Shown: in pieces, positions 1-7,454 of the stretch
How positions within the stretch are numbered: the stretch's first letter is position 1
How the letters are laid out: every line of letters starts with the position of its first letter
IMG/VR virus record: IMGVR_UViG_3300040801_003765
Span: 1 to 40,638 of that record
DNA length: 40,638 nucleotides
Strand: one strand, 5' to 3'
From: a virus
Made by a program: the position numbers and the translations under genes
The notes under the pieces: generated by a model
Seen by the model: the letters and a program-made list of their open reading frames with translations, nothing else
Database searches by the model: none
What the model was told of the DNA's origin: nothing

Positions 1-490
1 GATACCGTAAAGATACTGATCTCTGGTACGTATATTTAAAGAAACAGAATCATAAGAACCTGTAGATATACTCCAAGAAGTAGAAAGAGAATACTGATAA
101 ACTACGTCAAGGTTATAATCCACCACATACACTTTAGAGCCATCTTGGCTGAAAGCCATTTCATATGGAGAGTCTACTTCAGTACCTACAAGCAAATAAG
201 CAGAGTCATAAGAGGCTGTGGATACATTCCAAGGAGTAGAAAGAGAATACTGGTAAATTTTGTTATAAGAGGATCCTAATATGTACATCTTAGACCCATC
301 AGGCTTAAAGGCTACACTATATAAAATGTTATCCTCATCAGATACATCAAAAGAAACGGAGTCATAAGAAGCTATCGATAAATCCGGAACATGGTAAGCA
401 CTCGTAACTTGTTTCCAAGTGCCTCCATCATTGACCCAAACTTCTTGAATTTGTTTCCAAACACCCCCGTCATTTACATAAGGATCAGCC
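1..490. repeat. Left copy of a 490-bp imperfect terminal repeat
   Basis: By hand alignment this matches 40149-40638 without gaps. Positions 1-77 and 404-490 are identical, while about 37 mismatches lie between 78 and 403. This is most simply the overlap of a circular or terminally redundant genome assembled through two variants of the fibre gene. Two real tandem paralogues with a missing piece between them remain possible. Confidence 0.9.
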
Positions 491-528
491 TCTTTCCACA
501 CGCTTGAATCGTTTACATGTAAAGTCAT
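1..528 (-). CDS. Tail fibre, beta-propeller type, N-terminal part (runs off the left edge)
   Basis: The ATG is at 528-526 and overlaps the stop of the upstream fibre gene (ATGA), which suggests translational coupling. The N terminus has three copies of a VNDGGxWK-like motif (VNDSSVWKE, VNDGGVWKQ, VNDGGTWKQ), common at the base of phage fibres. It is followed by about 45-residue blades built on AFSxDGSKMY, then IYQYSLSTPW, then STASYDS. These look like YncE/WD-type propeller blades and presumably form a receptor-binding head (inference). The frame is open to position 1. Position 1 equals position 40149, so on a circular map the protein continues at 40148 and ends at 39768, giving about 302 residues and five blades. 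The segment differs from the right-hand copy in about 37 bases, mostly changing amino acids. Confidence 0.75.
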   Translation of the reverse strand, partial: MTLHVNDSSVWKEADPYVNDGGVWKQIQEVWVNDGGTWKQVTSAYHVPDLSIASYDSVSFDVSDEDNILYSVAFKPDGSKMYILGSSYNKIYQYSLSTPWNVSTASYDSAYLLVGTEVDSPYEMAFSQDGSKVYVVDYNLDVVYQYSLSTSWSISTGSYDSVSLNIRTRDQYLYGI

Positions 529-1781
529 GATTCCACCTTATACCAAACATCACCAGATGATCCACCAGATGGATCTGATGTTGAAACTGTTAAAGCCCTT
601 TCAGCCATAGTTCCAATGCTGCACATTGTTTTGACCTGGGCAGCTGTCAGCTCTTGCGGAGTACCTGCCGTAGATACTCTACCCACAATCCTATCAGCGG
701 TCATGCTGGAATGATCAGAAGCTCCATTTATAGCATGAGCTCGTGTATGCAGTCTTGAGTCACCTGTATCAATTAAAGTAGCATCCGAAATCTTGCCATT
801 TAAAGCAGCCAGAGTAGAAGCTGAATGCTCTGATCCTGCCACAGCATGAGAAGAAGGTGTACGGGCATCTGATAGCCTGGCATCAGCTGTGTCAATTAAC
901 GTGGCATCTGACACCAGTGCGTTGAGTTCAGCTAAAGTAGCTGAAGTGTGGTCTGCTCCACCCAACGCGTGAGCTTGTGTATGAAGATCTGTATGGTCAT
1001 ATGTTGCCTCATGCGTAACAACAGAGTCTACTGAAAGTGCTGAGATGTCTGCCTGGATATCATTTATTTGGGCCAATAGAGTTGCTTCACCATCACGAGC
1101 ATTTGTAACCTCTGTAGTTACAGTTACAATGTCTGCCTGGATAGCATTGATCTGAGCCAGAAGGCTTGCTTCCCCATCCCGTGCTGCTTCAATCTCTGCA
1201 GTGTTTGTTGCAACATCTGCGTGATCTGAACCGTCACCAGCTGTATGTATTGTATTAAGAGAGATGCCCGCCTGGATAGCATTAATCTGGGCAAGTAAAC
1301 TTGACTCACCATCTCGTGCTGCTTCAATCTCTGCAGTGTTTGCTGCAACATCCGCATGATCTGAGCCATCACCTGTTGAGTGTGTAGTGTTCGTTGCAAC
1401 GTTTGCGTGATCTGAACCATCACCAGCTGTGTGTATTGTATTAGGAGAGATGTCCGCCTGGATAGAATCGATCTGGGCCAGAAGGTTTGCTTCCCCATCC
1501 CGGGCTGCTTCAATCTCTGCAGTGACAGTAGTAATGTTGGCTTGTATATCATTGATCTGTGCTAAAAGATTTGCCTCACCATCACGAGCATTTGTTACTT
1601 CAGTTGTAACAGTAGAGATGTCTGCCTGGATATCATTTATTTGGGCCAGCAAAGTTGCTTCACCATCACGGGCATTTTCGACTTCAGTAGCTATAGCAAA
1701 GAGCTCAGTCAAATCTCCTTGAATTTTGGTAACAAGTACATCACCAATATAGTCACTTGAAGTAAAAGTATCTTGAGCCAT
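525..1781 (-). CDS. Repetitive coiled-coil tail fibre protein
   Basis: This 418-residue protein starts with MAQDTFTSSDY, behind the ribosome site AAAGGAACATTAAT. Residues of about 30-260 are repeats of a heptad-like unit (NARDGEATLLAQINDIQADI and variants ending in EIEAARDGEASLLAQI), interleaved with a TIHTAGDGSDHADVATNT unit. The first unit should make a trimeric coiled-coil shaft. Later blocks of the type HALGGADHTSATLAELNALVSDATLID are typical of phage fibre repeats. The C terminus (GGSSGDVWYKVES) resembles fibre ends that join a further fibre. It lies between the nozzle gene and the propeller fibre and is coupled to the latter by ATGA. It is probably the shaft connecting the tail to the receptor-binding protein (inference). 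The internal DNA repeats are long enough to recombine. Confidence 0.8.
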   Translation of the reverse strand: MAQDTFTSSDYIGDVLVTKIQGDLTELFAIATEVENARDGEATLLAQINDIQADISTVTTEVTNARDGEANLLAQINDIQANITTVTAEIEAARDGEANLLAQIDSIQADISPNTIHTAGDGSDHANVATNTTHSTGDGSDHADVAANTAEIEAARDGESSLLAQINAIQAGISLNTIHTAGDGSDHADVATNTAEIEAARDGEASLLAQINAIQADIVTVTTEVTNARDGEATLLAQINDIQADISALSVDSVVTHEATYDHTDLHTQAHALGGADHTSATLAELNALVSDATLIDTADARLSDARTPSSHAVAGSEHSASTLAALNGKISDATLIDTGDSRLHTRAHAINGASDHSSMTADRIVGRVSTAGTPQELTAAQVKTMCSIGTMAERALTVSTSDPSGGSSGDVWYKVES

Positions 1782-1782
1782 A

Positions 1783-3801
1783 TTAATGTTCCTTTAACTT
1801 TCTAAGTTTAATAACAAAGCCATCAACATATATTGGTGTCCCAATAACTTTAAAGTCTTGGCATTCAAATTGTATGGCAAAACAATGAATATTTACATCA
1901 AAAAAGGCCGGGCTACCGCCTTCAATAACAGCTCGATCTGCTATATCTGAAATAGGAATATCTTCAACTTCAGCTATAGTCAAATCATCAGCTAAAGGAT
2001 ATGACCTTGTAAAAGCTGAATAAACTGTTCGTCGTGACCTATTCACATATACATTTAGAGTAAACTCTAGTCCCGTTCTGCAAGCAAAAAGAGTTTGAAT
2101 TTGTTCAATATCAGCTTCTTGGAAAACAGTTTCCATATAAGCTGTTTTAAATTTGGGCTGTACGTATGTGGTTGTCAAATCCTTAATAATAGAATCTGAT
2201 AAAGTATAGATTTTCCCATCAGAAGCGCCTATCATGAACTCACCTTCAACCATACAAAACTTAGTTGGCTCTGCACTTGAAGGGAGTACATTTTTATAGC
2301 GCACCCAAGGAAATCTTACAATACCATCATTATCCCGAATTGGCTGTTTAACATGGCACACATGAATATATGTAGGAGCATCTGGAAAAAAAAGCCAATA
2401 CTGTCCGTCATAAGGATAATACCCAGAAATAGCTGATGAGGACCAATTTTCAAAAGCGTCTTTTATTGAGTCTGAAACTGGTTGAGTACGAAGATCACCA
2501 TACTCTTCAACACCACTTAATGTAGTAACTCCGTCTTGTGACCCACACCAAAATTCGTTGTTTGTGTTTTGAACAAGTCCTGGTGTCGACCACAAACTTT
2601 GAAACATACTGGTTATCTGATAGTCAGAAGGATCATAGCCTGTAAGCATAGCAACAAATGGATGTTCCTCTGTGCCTATTATAACAAGACTGTCATAAAG
2701 AACACCTAAAGCTCCTACAGGATAAGAATTTTTACCTTCATCTAGAACCCCAAGCCAACCAGCCTCATTCGTAGTTGACCAGTCTAAATGTGTTTGATTC
2801 CCGAAGTAAAGACGTCCAGGCTCATCAGGGTCTTTTATAAAAGGGCTATCATTAAAGATTATGCCATCTTCTGCTTTAGGTGGCAACCCTGGCCAGACGG
2901 TTATACAAGGATCAGCTGTTGCTGTATTAGTCCAAGTTGACCCATCATAAGTATACAGCACGCCACCCGATACAACAGTTGACTGAAAGACTTTAAAGCC
3001 ATCACCTTCAACACTGACATAATAGTCAGTAGAAGCTGCAAGTTCGGCTGTAATATCTCCAGCATCAAAAGTAACCTCAATCTCTTCAGGAGCTGAACTT
3101 GAGATAGGTCGATCATAATCTTTTGTTGCTACTACAGAATCATCACTGACTTTTCTAATCTTTATTGTAATATCAGCTGTAGTAGTCTCTTGAACAACTA
3201 CAGCTACTCGCGTAGGTGGCATTGTAATACCAGTACCATAATTTGGCGTGGTAAACTTAGCTGCAACTCGTTCTACCCCACCAACAGACTCTGTTGTACT
3301 ATCATCCTGATAACCTGTGGCATTATTGTAAATGGCTCCATCGTAATCGCCATCGTCATAAGCAAGATCAATTTCAGTGATGCTTTTGATATACTTCAGA
3401 TATCCACCATCACAGATCAAACAGGTATTGTTGTATGGGATAAGCTTTGAAGGGCCAGCAACTGTTCCGATTTCTGTTGGTACCAAAGAGCCATTCAAGT
3501 AATAAATCTTTGTACCAGCAGATATAATGACATAATCAGTACCACCTATATTAGCTGATACTATGTCATATATTGCTGCTGCAGCCGCCACAGTTGTATG
3601 TGCTTTAAACCGTGGGCGTGATTCCAAACGCCCACCCGGATTCATCTTGAAGTCAATACAATAAGCAAGTTCTTTGGGATCTAATTGAAAAGCTGGAACA
3701 CTGGTATTCTCACCCAGAGGAAACCGTTGGAAGGACATCATCTCCCGTTCAACATCTTGAAAAGGAATTTGGGCTAAAGATTCTAAATGATTAGTAAACA
3801 T
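1783..3801 (-). CDS. Tail nozzle protein (beta-propeller, P22 gp10 / T7 gp12 role)
   Basis: This is a 672-residue protein counted from the ATG at 3801; a TTG four codons upstream (3813) is an alternative start. It overlaps the end of the adaptor gene by 11 bases. The sequence is beta-rich, with segments such as RLESRPRFK, YVIISAGTKIYYLNGS, YTYDGSTWT and IYTLSDS spread over the whole length. These are characteristic of the propeller of podovirus tail nozzle or stabilisation proteins. About residues 290-400 contain the usual block in which a display of values (DEPGRLYFGNQTHLDWS) is followed by a search for a start-up or trigger value. The position directly after an adaptor gene and before the fibres fits a nozzle that extends the portal channel. 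The assignment rests on order and sequence character, not on a search. Confidence 0.7.
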   Translation of the reverse strand: MFTNHLESLAQIPFQDVEREMMSFQRFPLGENTSVPAFQLDPKELAYCIDFKMNPGGRLESRPRFKAHTTVAAAAAIYDIVSANIGGTDYVIISAGTKIYYLNGSLVPTEIGTVAGPSKLIPYNNTCLICDGGYLKYIKSITEIDLAYDDGDYDGAIYNNATGYQDDSTTESVGGVERVAAKFTTPNYGTGITMPPTRVAVVVQETTTADITIKIRKVSDDSVVATKDYDRPISSSAPEEIEVTFDAGDITAELAASTDYYVSVEGDGFKVFQSTVVSGGVLYTYDGSTWTNTATADPCITVWPGLPPKAEDGIIFNDSPFIKDPDEPGRLYFGNQTHLDWSTTNEAGWLGVLDEGKNSYPVGALGVLYDSLVIIGTEEHPFVAMLTGYDPSDYQITSMFQSLWSTPGLVQNTNNEFWCGSQDGVTTLSGVEEYGDLRTQPVSDSIKDAFENWSSSAISGYYPYDGQYWLFFPDAPTYIHVCHVKQPIRDNDGIVRFPWVRYKNVLPSSAEPTKFCMVEGEFMIGASDGKIYTLSDSIIKDLTTTYVQPKFKTAYMETVFQEADIEQIQTLFACRTGLEFTLNVYVNRSRRTVYSAFTRSYPLADDLTIAEVEDIPISDIADRAVIEGGSPAFFDVNIHCFAIQFECQDFKVIGTPIYVDGFVIKLRKLKEH

Positions 3802-4384
3802 AAGACCCCGCAAGAGAATAAGTTAAAGCACCATGCTTTTGAATCATTCGAGCTAAAGCTCTTTCCCGAACATTGTTTGCCATGATGGCTGCAGTAGAAA
3901 TGTCATACTGCCGAATCATTTTACAAGTTAAAATCAAAGTCCATCTTAAAGCATCATCCCACTCACCATCCCAGGGAAGAGTGTCAGCTAAAGCAGTTAA
4001 AGCTGTAGGACGTGCATCCCAATAGTAAGCTATAATAGCCTCAGTTCCTTGGTTGTAAAAAGTTATTCCTGAACTTGTTTCGATATAAGAAAAACGATCG
4101 GGGTAAAGCTCCGAATACCTCGGAACAAGATTTGTTTTATCAGCATAAACACCATGAACCACAATGGCATCTTTACTGGCAATAGCCAGAGTATCGACAC
4201 TCGCAGACAGTGTAGTCGAAGCAGAACTCATGATGGCTTTGCAATTTACACCACGCATATCATCATAAAAGGAATTGAGAATATCATTTGCCATAGAAAT
4301 GAAATTGGCATCAGTAAAATATTCTGTTGCTTCTTCCCTGATATGAAGACGAACTTTTGCGACTACACTGCTGAGAGTACCCAT
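3791..4384 (-). CDS. Head-tail adaptor-like protein (gp4/gp11 role)
   Basis: This 197-residue protein has a good ribosome site (AGGAGTAAATT before the ATG). It starts MGTLSSVVAKVRLHIREEATEYFTDANFISMANDILNSF, a helical N-terminal pattern common in phage adaptor proteins that sit below the portal. The C-terminal half (WDDALRWTLILTCKMIRQYDISTAAIMANNVRERALARM) is a long helical segment like that of P22 gp4-type adaptors. It lies between a short head gene and the nozzle gene, as the adaptor does in podoviruses. The function is inferred from position and helical pattern, and the exact family is not certain. Confidence 0.6.
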   Translation of the reverse strand: MGTLSSVVAKVRLHIREEATEYFTDANFISMANDILNSFYDDMRGVNCKAIMSSASTTLSASVDTLAIASKDAIVVHGVYADKTNLVPRYSELYPDRFSYIETSSGITFYNQGTEAIIAYYWDARPTALTALADTLPWDGEWDDALRWTLILTCKMIRQYDISTAAIMANNVRERALARMIQKHGALTYSLAGSYVY

Positions 4385-4387
4385 AAT

Positions 4388-4798
4388 TTACTCCTCTGTT
4401 TCAGACTCTGTTTCAACGTCGGGTTCGTAAGGCCCAACAACATTGATAGCAAACCGAGCCCGGTCTTTGTGCAACACCACCTGGCCAGTGATGTGATCCC
4501 AGGTCGCTTTGTATCCTGGGAACTGCGTCTCTGCCGCTTTAAGCGGATTGAGCTCTTCATAGACTCCAGACCCTTCCGGGATAGCTACTGTGTAACGCTC
4601 AACAGCATCCCGTAAGATATTGATTTGAACCTGGGAGAGCAAGGACTCTTGGTTAGGCCAGCATACAGCCCGGCCATGAGCCAAGTCTCCCAGGTCATTA
4701 ACAGGAATAGGATTGTCCCTTTCCTTTCCTTCTGCAAGTAAATGATTTACAACAACGCGGAAAAGTTGTCGCCGAGGATCTTTTGTGTCGATAGGCAT
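4388..4798 (-). CDS. Conserved-looking structural hypothetical protein
   Basis: This 136-residue protein is located directly after the capsid gene. It starts MPIDTKDPRRQLFRVVVNHLLAEGKERDNPIPVNDLG and ends in an acidic tail (PDVETESETEE). I see no enzymatic motif, signal peptide or membrane segment. The ribosome site is AAGGAAATAACT. The next gene starts four bases after its stop, so it belongs to the late operon. A head-completion or minor capsid role is plausible from position only. One CTGGCCAG site (4481) encodes the residues T-G-Q here. Confidence 0.65.
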   Translation of the reverse strand: MPIDTKDPRRQLFRVVVNHLLAEGKERDNPIPVNDLGDLAHGRAVCWPNQESLLSQVQINILRDAVERYTVAIPEGSGVYEELNPLKAAETQFPGYKATWDHITGQVVLHKDRARFAINVVGPYEPDVETESETEE

Positions 4799-4827
4799 AG
4801 TTATTTCCTTAGGTTAAGGGTTACAGA

Positions 4828-5829
4828 TTAGAGATCGGTTACACCGTGCTCAATCCGGTACAGGAAGTTGTCATTCAGGATTTTTGCCACGGTGTAAGCT
4901 TTCCAGCCTGAGGTATTCCGCTGGTTCAACGGGTCTTCGGTACCGGAAGCTTTTGCCTTTTTGATGATGTTCTCAATCCCTTCTTTCTGCAGAGGGATAA
5001 CACCATAGGCATCTTTGGCCAGAATCAGAGTCTGATACACATCACAAGCCGAGCTGGCTGAAGTGTAAACCAAGTCATTGGTTACAGCTGTTCCACCGGC
5101 ATCAGCAACGACGCCAGCATTTGTGGTTACCAGGAACCGAACGCCGAGGCACTCACCAATTTCCGTTTCCATCACATCTTTCTGAGATGAATACTTTTCA
5201 ACCGGAATAAAATTGGTGAGGCCTTCCAGGTCTTGCCGGCAATCAGTATGTGTGATACCAATGAAACCAGGCCGCAACGGTGTAGTACTGACTTTAACCG
5301 TCGGAGCATTCATGGACCGGAGTTTTTTGGCATTGGCACCTTCAAGGGCCCGAATAACCGTTTTGATGTCTGCTTCACTGATTGCTGTAATAATACTATC
5401 TCTTCCAACCACGCCATTGGCATAGCGGACTGAGGTACCAGCCAGCAGAACAGCACGATGAATTGTATCGATTGACAGGCCAGCCTGCTCACCGAGAATT
5501 TCACCAGCTTCGATCAGAATCGGGTCAAGACCCATATCCAGCAATTTATCAGTGATAATGACATAGTCACCATACTGGCCCATAGTTGCTGTGATTTCAG
5601 TTGCACTCAGCTGTTTCCCGGTAGGTGTAACACCTTCACTCAGCTGGGTGGTGTTTACCGCGAGAGAACCATAGCGCCGAAAGGTAATCTTGCTACCTTT
5701 GTTTTTGGGAATGGGGCGCGTTTGACCGAATTTGCTGTACAGCAAAACCGGGAGAGCTCTCTCCAGAAGGTTTCTATCGTAAAAACCCTCAATGTTGATG
5801 TCAATTGTAGAAGTAGTAGTAGCAGCCAT
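4828..5829 (-). CDS. Major capsid protein, N4-gp56 family
   Basis: The 333-residue protein has the character of the N4-gp56 family of major capsid proteins (HK97-fold). An N-terminal stretch (FYDRNLLERALPVLLYSKFGQ) is followed by KNKGSKITFRRYGSL, then the well-conserved block LSEGVTPTGKQLSATEITATMGQYGDYV and the I-TDKLLDM segment. The C-terminal part contains AYGVIPLQKEGIENIIKKAKASGTEDPLNQRNTSGWKA, matching the late E-loop/P-domain pattern of that family. Its length is close to the usual 330-400. The ribosome site CAGGAG lies about ten bases before the ATG. A scaffold gene and a small coiled-coil gene lie immediately upstream, the usual order. It forms the capsid shell. I am confident of the family, less so of its limits. 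Confidence 0.9.
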   Translation of the reverse strand: MAATTTSTIDINIEGFYDRNLLERALPVLLYSKFGQTRPIPKNKGSKITFRRYGSLAVNTTQLSEGVTPTGKQLSATEITATMGQYGDYVIITDKLLDMGLDPILIEAGEILGEQAGLSIDTIHRAVLLAGTSVRYANGVVGRDSIITAISEADIKTVIRALEGANAKKLRSMNAPTVKVSTTPLRPGFIGITHTDCRQDLEGLTNFIPVEKYSSQKDVMETEIGECLGVRFLVTTNAGVVADAGGTAVTNDLVYTSASSACDVYQTLILAKDAYGVIPLQKEGIENIIKKAKASGTEDPLNQRNTSGWKAYTVAKILNDNFLYRIEHGVTDL

Positions 5830-5860
5830 TAAAAAATTTCTCCTGGGTTATTCGGACAAA

Positions 5861-6247
5861 CTAGTCCGTGGTTGTAGTCAGAGCTGCAGGGGCTGAAGCT
5901 GTTACAGCAGCAGGATCAGCAGCTGTTACAGCAGCAGGATCAGCCGCGGTCATTGCAGCAGCACCAGCATAGTCTTCATCAGTCACACCGGCGTCAGCAT
6001 TCAGTTTTGCAATCAGTGTATCGAAAGCCGTATCCAGAGCAGTAATGTCTGCAACAGCATTCACTACTTCTCCTCTGACTTCGATGACGTCATCATTGAT
6101 CTTGACGACCTCAGCACGGGTTGCAGTGACGTCTGTCACCAGTTTTACAACCTCTGCACGAATAGCAGCCATATCTGCAACGATAGCGTCCAACACTGCG
6201 TTGAGATCAGCTTTATACTGCGAGGTATGCGCATTTACTTGAGGCAT
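5861..6247 (-). CDS. Coiled-coil head-associated protein with Ala-rich tail (head fibre or decoration candidate)
   Basis: This 128-residue protein has heptad-like valine/alanine repeats from residues 8 to 80 (AIRAEVVKLVTDVTATRAEVVKINDDVIEVRGEVV), so it is probably a parallel coiled coil. Next comes the block LIAKLNADAGVTDEDYAG, a motif I know from small proteins beside phage capsid genes. The end is a low-complexity repeat of T-A-A-D-P-A-A-V units. It lies four bases downstream of the scaffold gene and directly upstream of the capsid gene. A head fibre or decoration role is the most likely, though a scaffold partner is possible. There is no evidence beyond composition, motif and location. Confidence 0.6.
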   Translation of the reverse strand: MPQVNAHTSQYKADLNAVLDAIVADMAAIRAEVVKLVTDVTATRAEVVKINDDVIEVRGEVVNAVADITALDTAFDTLIAKLNADAGVTDEDYAGAAAMTAADPAAVTAADPAAVTASAPAALTTTTD

Positions 6248-6250
6248 TAT

Positions 6251-7141
6251 TTAATATCCTTTCGCTTTACGGATTTGCTCGTTAAAGTCTTTGTTACTAA
6301 GTTCCCAAACATTTTTTCGTGGGGCAGGCCTTGAAGCAACACCGCCACCGCCACGGAGATTAAAAGTACGGCCACCCCTTTGAGCAGCTGTACCACCACT
6401 GTTCCCACCCGCAACCACTTCGGACTTTACTTTGTCGTAAAACTTGACAACTTCTGTGGCACTCTGAGTGATCCTTGAGTACTCGTCCACAGTAAGCTTT
6501 TTGATCGCGTCAACAAGAACAGGTTTCACAGTTTCAAAGTGCTGTGGGTCTCGTTGACGCAAAGCCCGTACAATAGGTGACTCAACCTGGCCACCCTGGC
6601 CAGTAGGCGCATTAGGAGCAGTGGTCTGTTCTTGTTCTTCTCGTCTTGGCGAAACGATGGGTGTTGTCTTCGCCAAGACTTTCTCCATGTTATCACGGAA
6701 CCAATCGTCTTCAGAGTCGAAGTCTTCCCGTTTTGATGGAGCCGGCATAGTCTTCCGAATTACATGCCGGTTGATGATACTCTGAAGTTCTTCGTCACCT
6801 TCAACAAGTTCAATAAGCCGGCGATGGGGTGCCAACTGAGAAGTTTTCTTCTCATAATCGTACCCCTTCTGTGCCAGATTAATCGCCTCTTGCTGGGTAA
6901 CCTCAATAGCCTGACCATTGTGAATAAGGGTAATCTTCTGCTCAGTTTCCCTTTGGTTTAAAGGGTCTTCGTCCTGAGTAGTATCCTGTCCCCCTAAATC
7001 AGTTTCATCAGCCTGATCATAAGTTGATCGACCTTCGTCAGTTTCTTCAAAATCATCATCCTGGTCTTGCTGATCTAAACCTTGGTTTAGAGCTTCTGCG
7101 TACTCTTCATCAGTCAGATCATACACGTCTTTGTCGCTCAT
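6251..7141 (-). CDS. Capsid scaffolding protein
   Basis: This 296-residue, strongly charged protein has a very acidic N terminus (QDQDDDFEETDEGR) followed by a short conserved block (QKITLIHNGQAIEVTQQEAINLAQKGYDYEKK). That block is typical of scaffold proteins in N4-gp56-type phages. A predicted helical middle follows, then a Gly/Arg-rich stretch (GGNSGGTAAQRGGRTFNLRGGGG). The last 25 residues are basic and likely bind the capsid (as in other scaffolds). The ribosome site CAGGAGG lies seven bases before the ATG. The start overlaps the end of the hidden gene described at 7119-7454. Order portal, scaffold, capsid supports the call. One CTGGCCAG copy is at 6596. Confidence 0.75.
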   Translation of the reverse strand: MSDKDVYDLTDEEYAEALNQGLDQQDQDDDFEETDEGRSTYDQADETDLGGQDTTQDEDPLNQRETEQKITLIHNGQAIEVTQQEAINLAQKGYDYEKKTSQLAPHRRLIELVEGDEELQSIINRHVIRKTMPAPSKREDFDSEDDWFRDNMEKVLAKTTPIVSPRREEQEQTTAPNAPTGQGGQVESPIVRALRQRDPQHFETVKPVLVDAIKKLTVDEYSRITQSATEVVKFYDKVKSEVVAGGNSGGTAAQRGGRTFNLRGGGGVASRPAPRKNVWELSNKDFNEQIRKAKGY

Positions 7142-7454
7142 GTGGAGCCTCCTGTTTTTGGTACATGTAGTACTCTGTTAATTGTTTCTGTTCAACATAA
7201 CCCAAGAGTCGGGCTTTCAGTCTCTGTAATGCTCTGGTATTAGCTACAACTAATTGAAAAGTTGAAAGATTAGTACCAAAGTCCAGACTTTGAAAAGCCT
7301 CATAGTTCTCTTGATCCTCTTGTTCAAAAAACTCAGCTAAGAGACCGAGGAGGTCTGCTGCTTCGGTGCCTCTAGTGATGGCACGTTGCTGTTCCTCGCT
7401 TGGGCTGTTTGCTGATAAATTCTCCCGAATAGGTCTATCTTTTGTCGTGTCGAT
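7119..7454 (-). CDS. Hidden overlapping gene between portal and scaffold, non-canonical start
   Basis: A 111-codon open frame lies between portal and scaffold, overlapping the portal end by about 118 bases and the scaffold start by 23. It has no ATG, GTG or TTG until residue 97, so standard gene callers miss it. The translation looks real: EEQQRAITRGTEAADLLGLLAEFFEQEDQENYEAFQSL, then TRALQRLKARLLGYVEQKQLTEYYM. This helical pattern (A-x-x-LL near the start and RALxxLxxxL at the end) is like the short protein many podoviruses encode here. An ATC at 7454-7452 sits seven bases after a perfect AGGAG (7462-7466), so ATC is my preferred start. Alternatives are an ATT at 7430 without a ribosome site, or frameshifting from portal. 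No function is known to me. Confidence 0.55.
   Translation of the reverse strand: MDTTKDRPIRENLSANSPSEEQQRAITRGTEAADLLGLLAEFFEQEDQENYEAFQSLDFGTNLSTFQLVVANTRALQRLKARLLGYVEQKQLTEYYMYQKQEAPHERQRRV

Noticed and set aside
1-490. Diversity-generating retroelement acting on the fibre
   Set aside because: No reverse transcriptase gene, no template repeat, and differences between copies are of all types rather than only at A positions.
1-490. Exact direct terminal repeat as packaged genome ends
   Set aside because: Physical terminal repeats should be identical in one genome; these differ in about 37 positions and lie within a coding region.
1124-1552. Other frames through the fibre gene (long open frames on both strands)
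   Set aside because: They follow from the repetitive codons of the fibre and have no ribosome sites.
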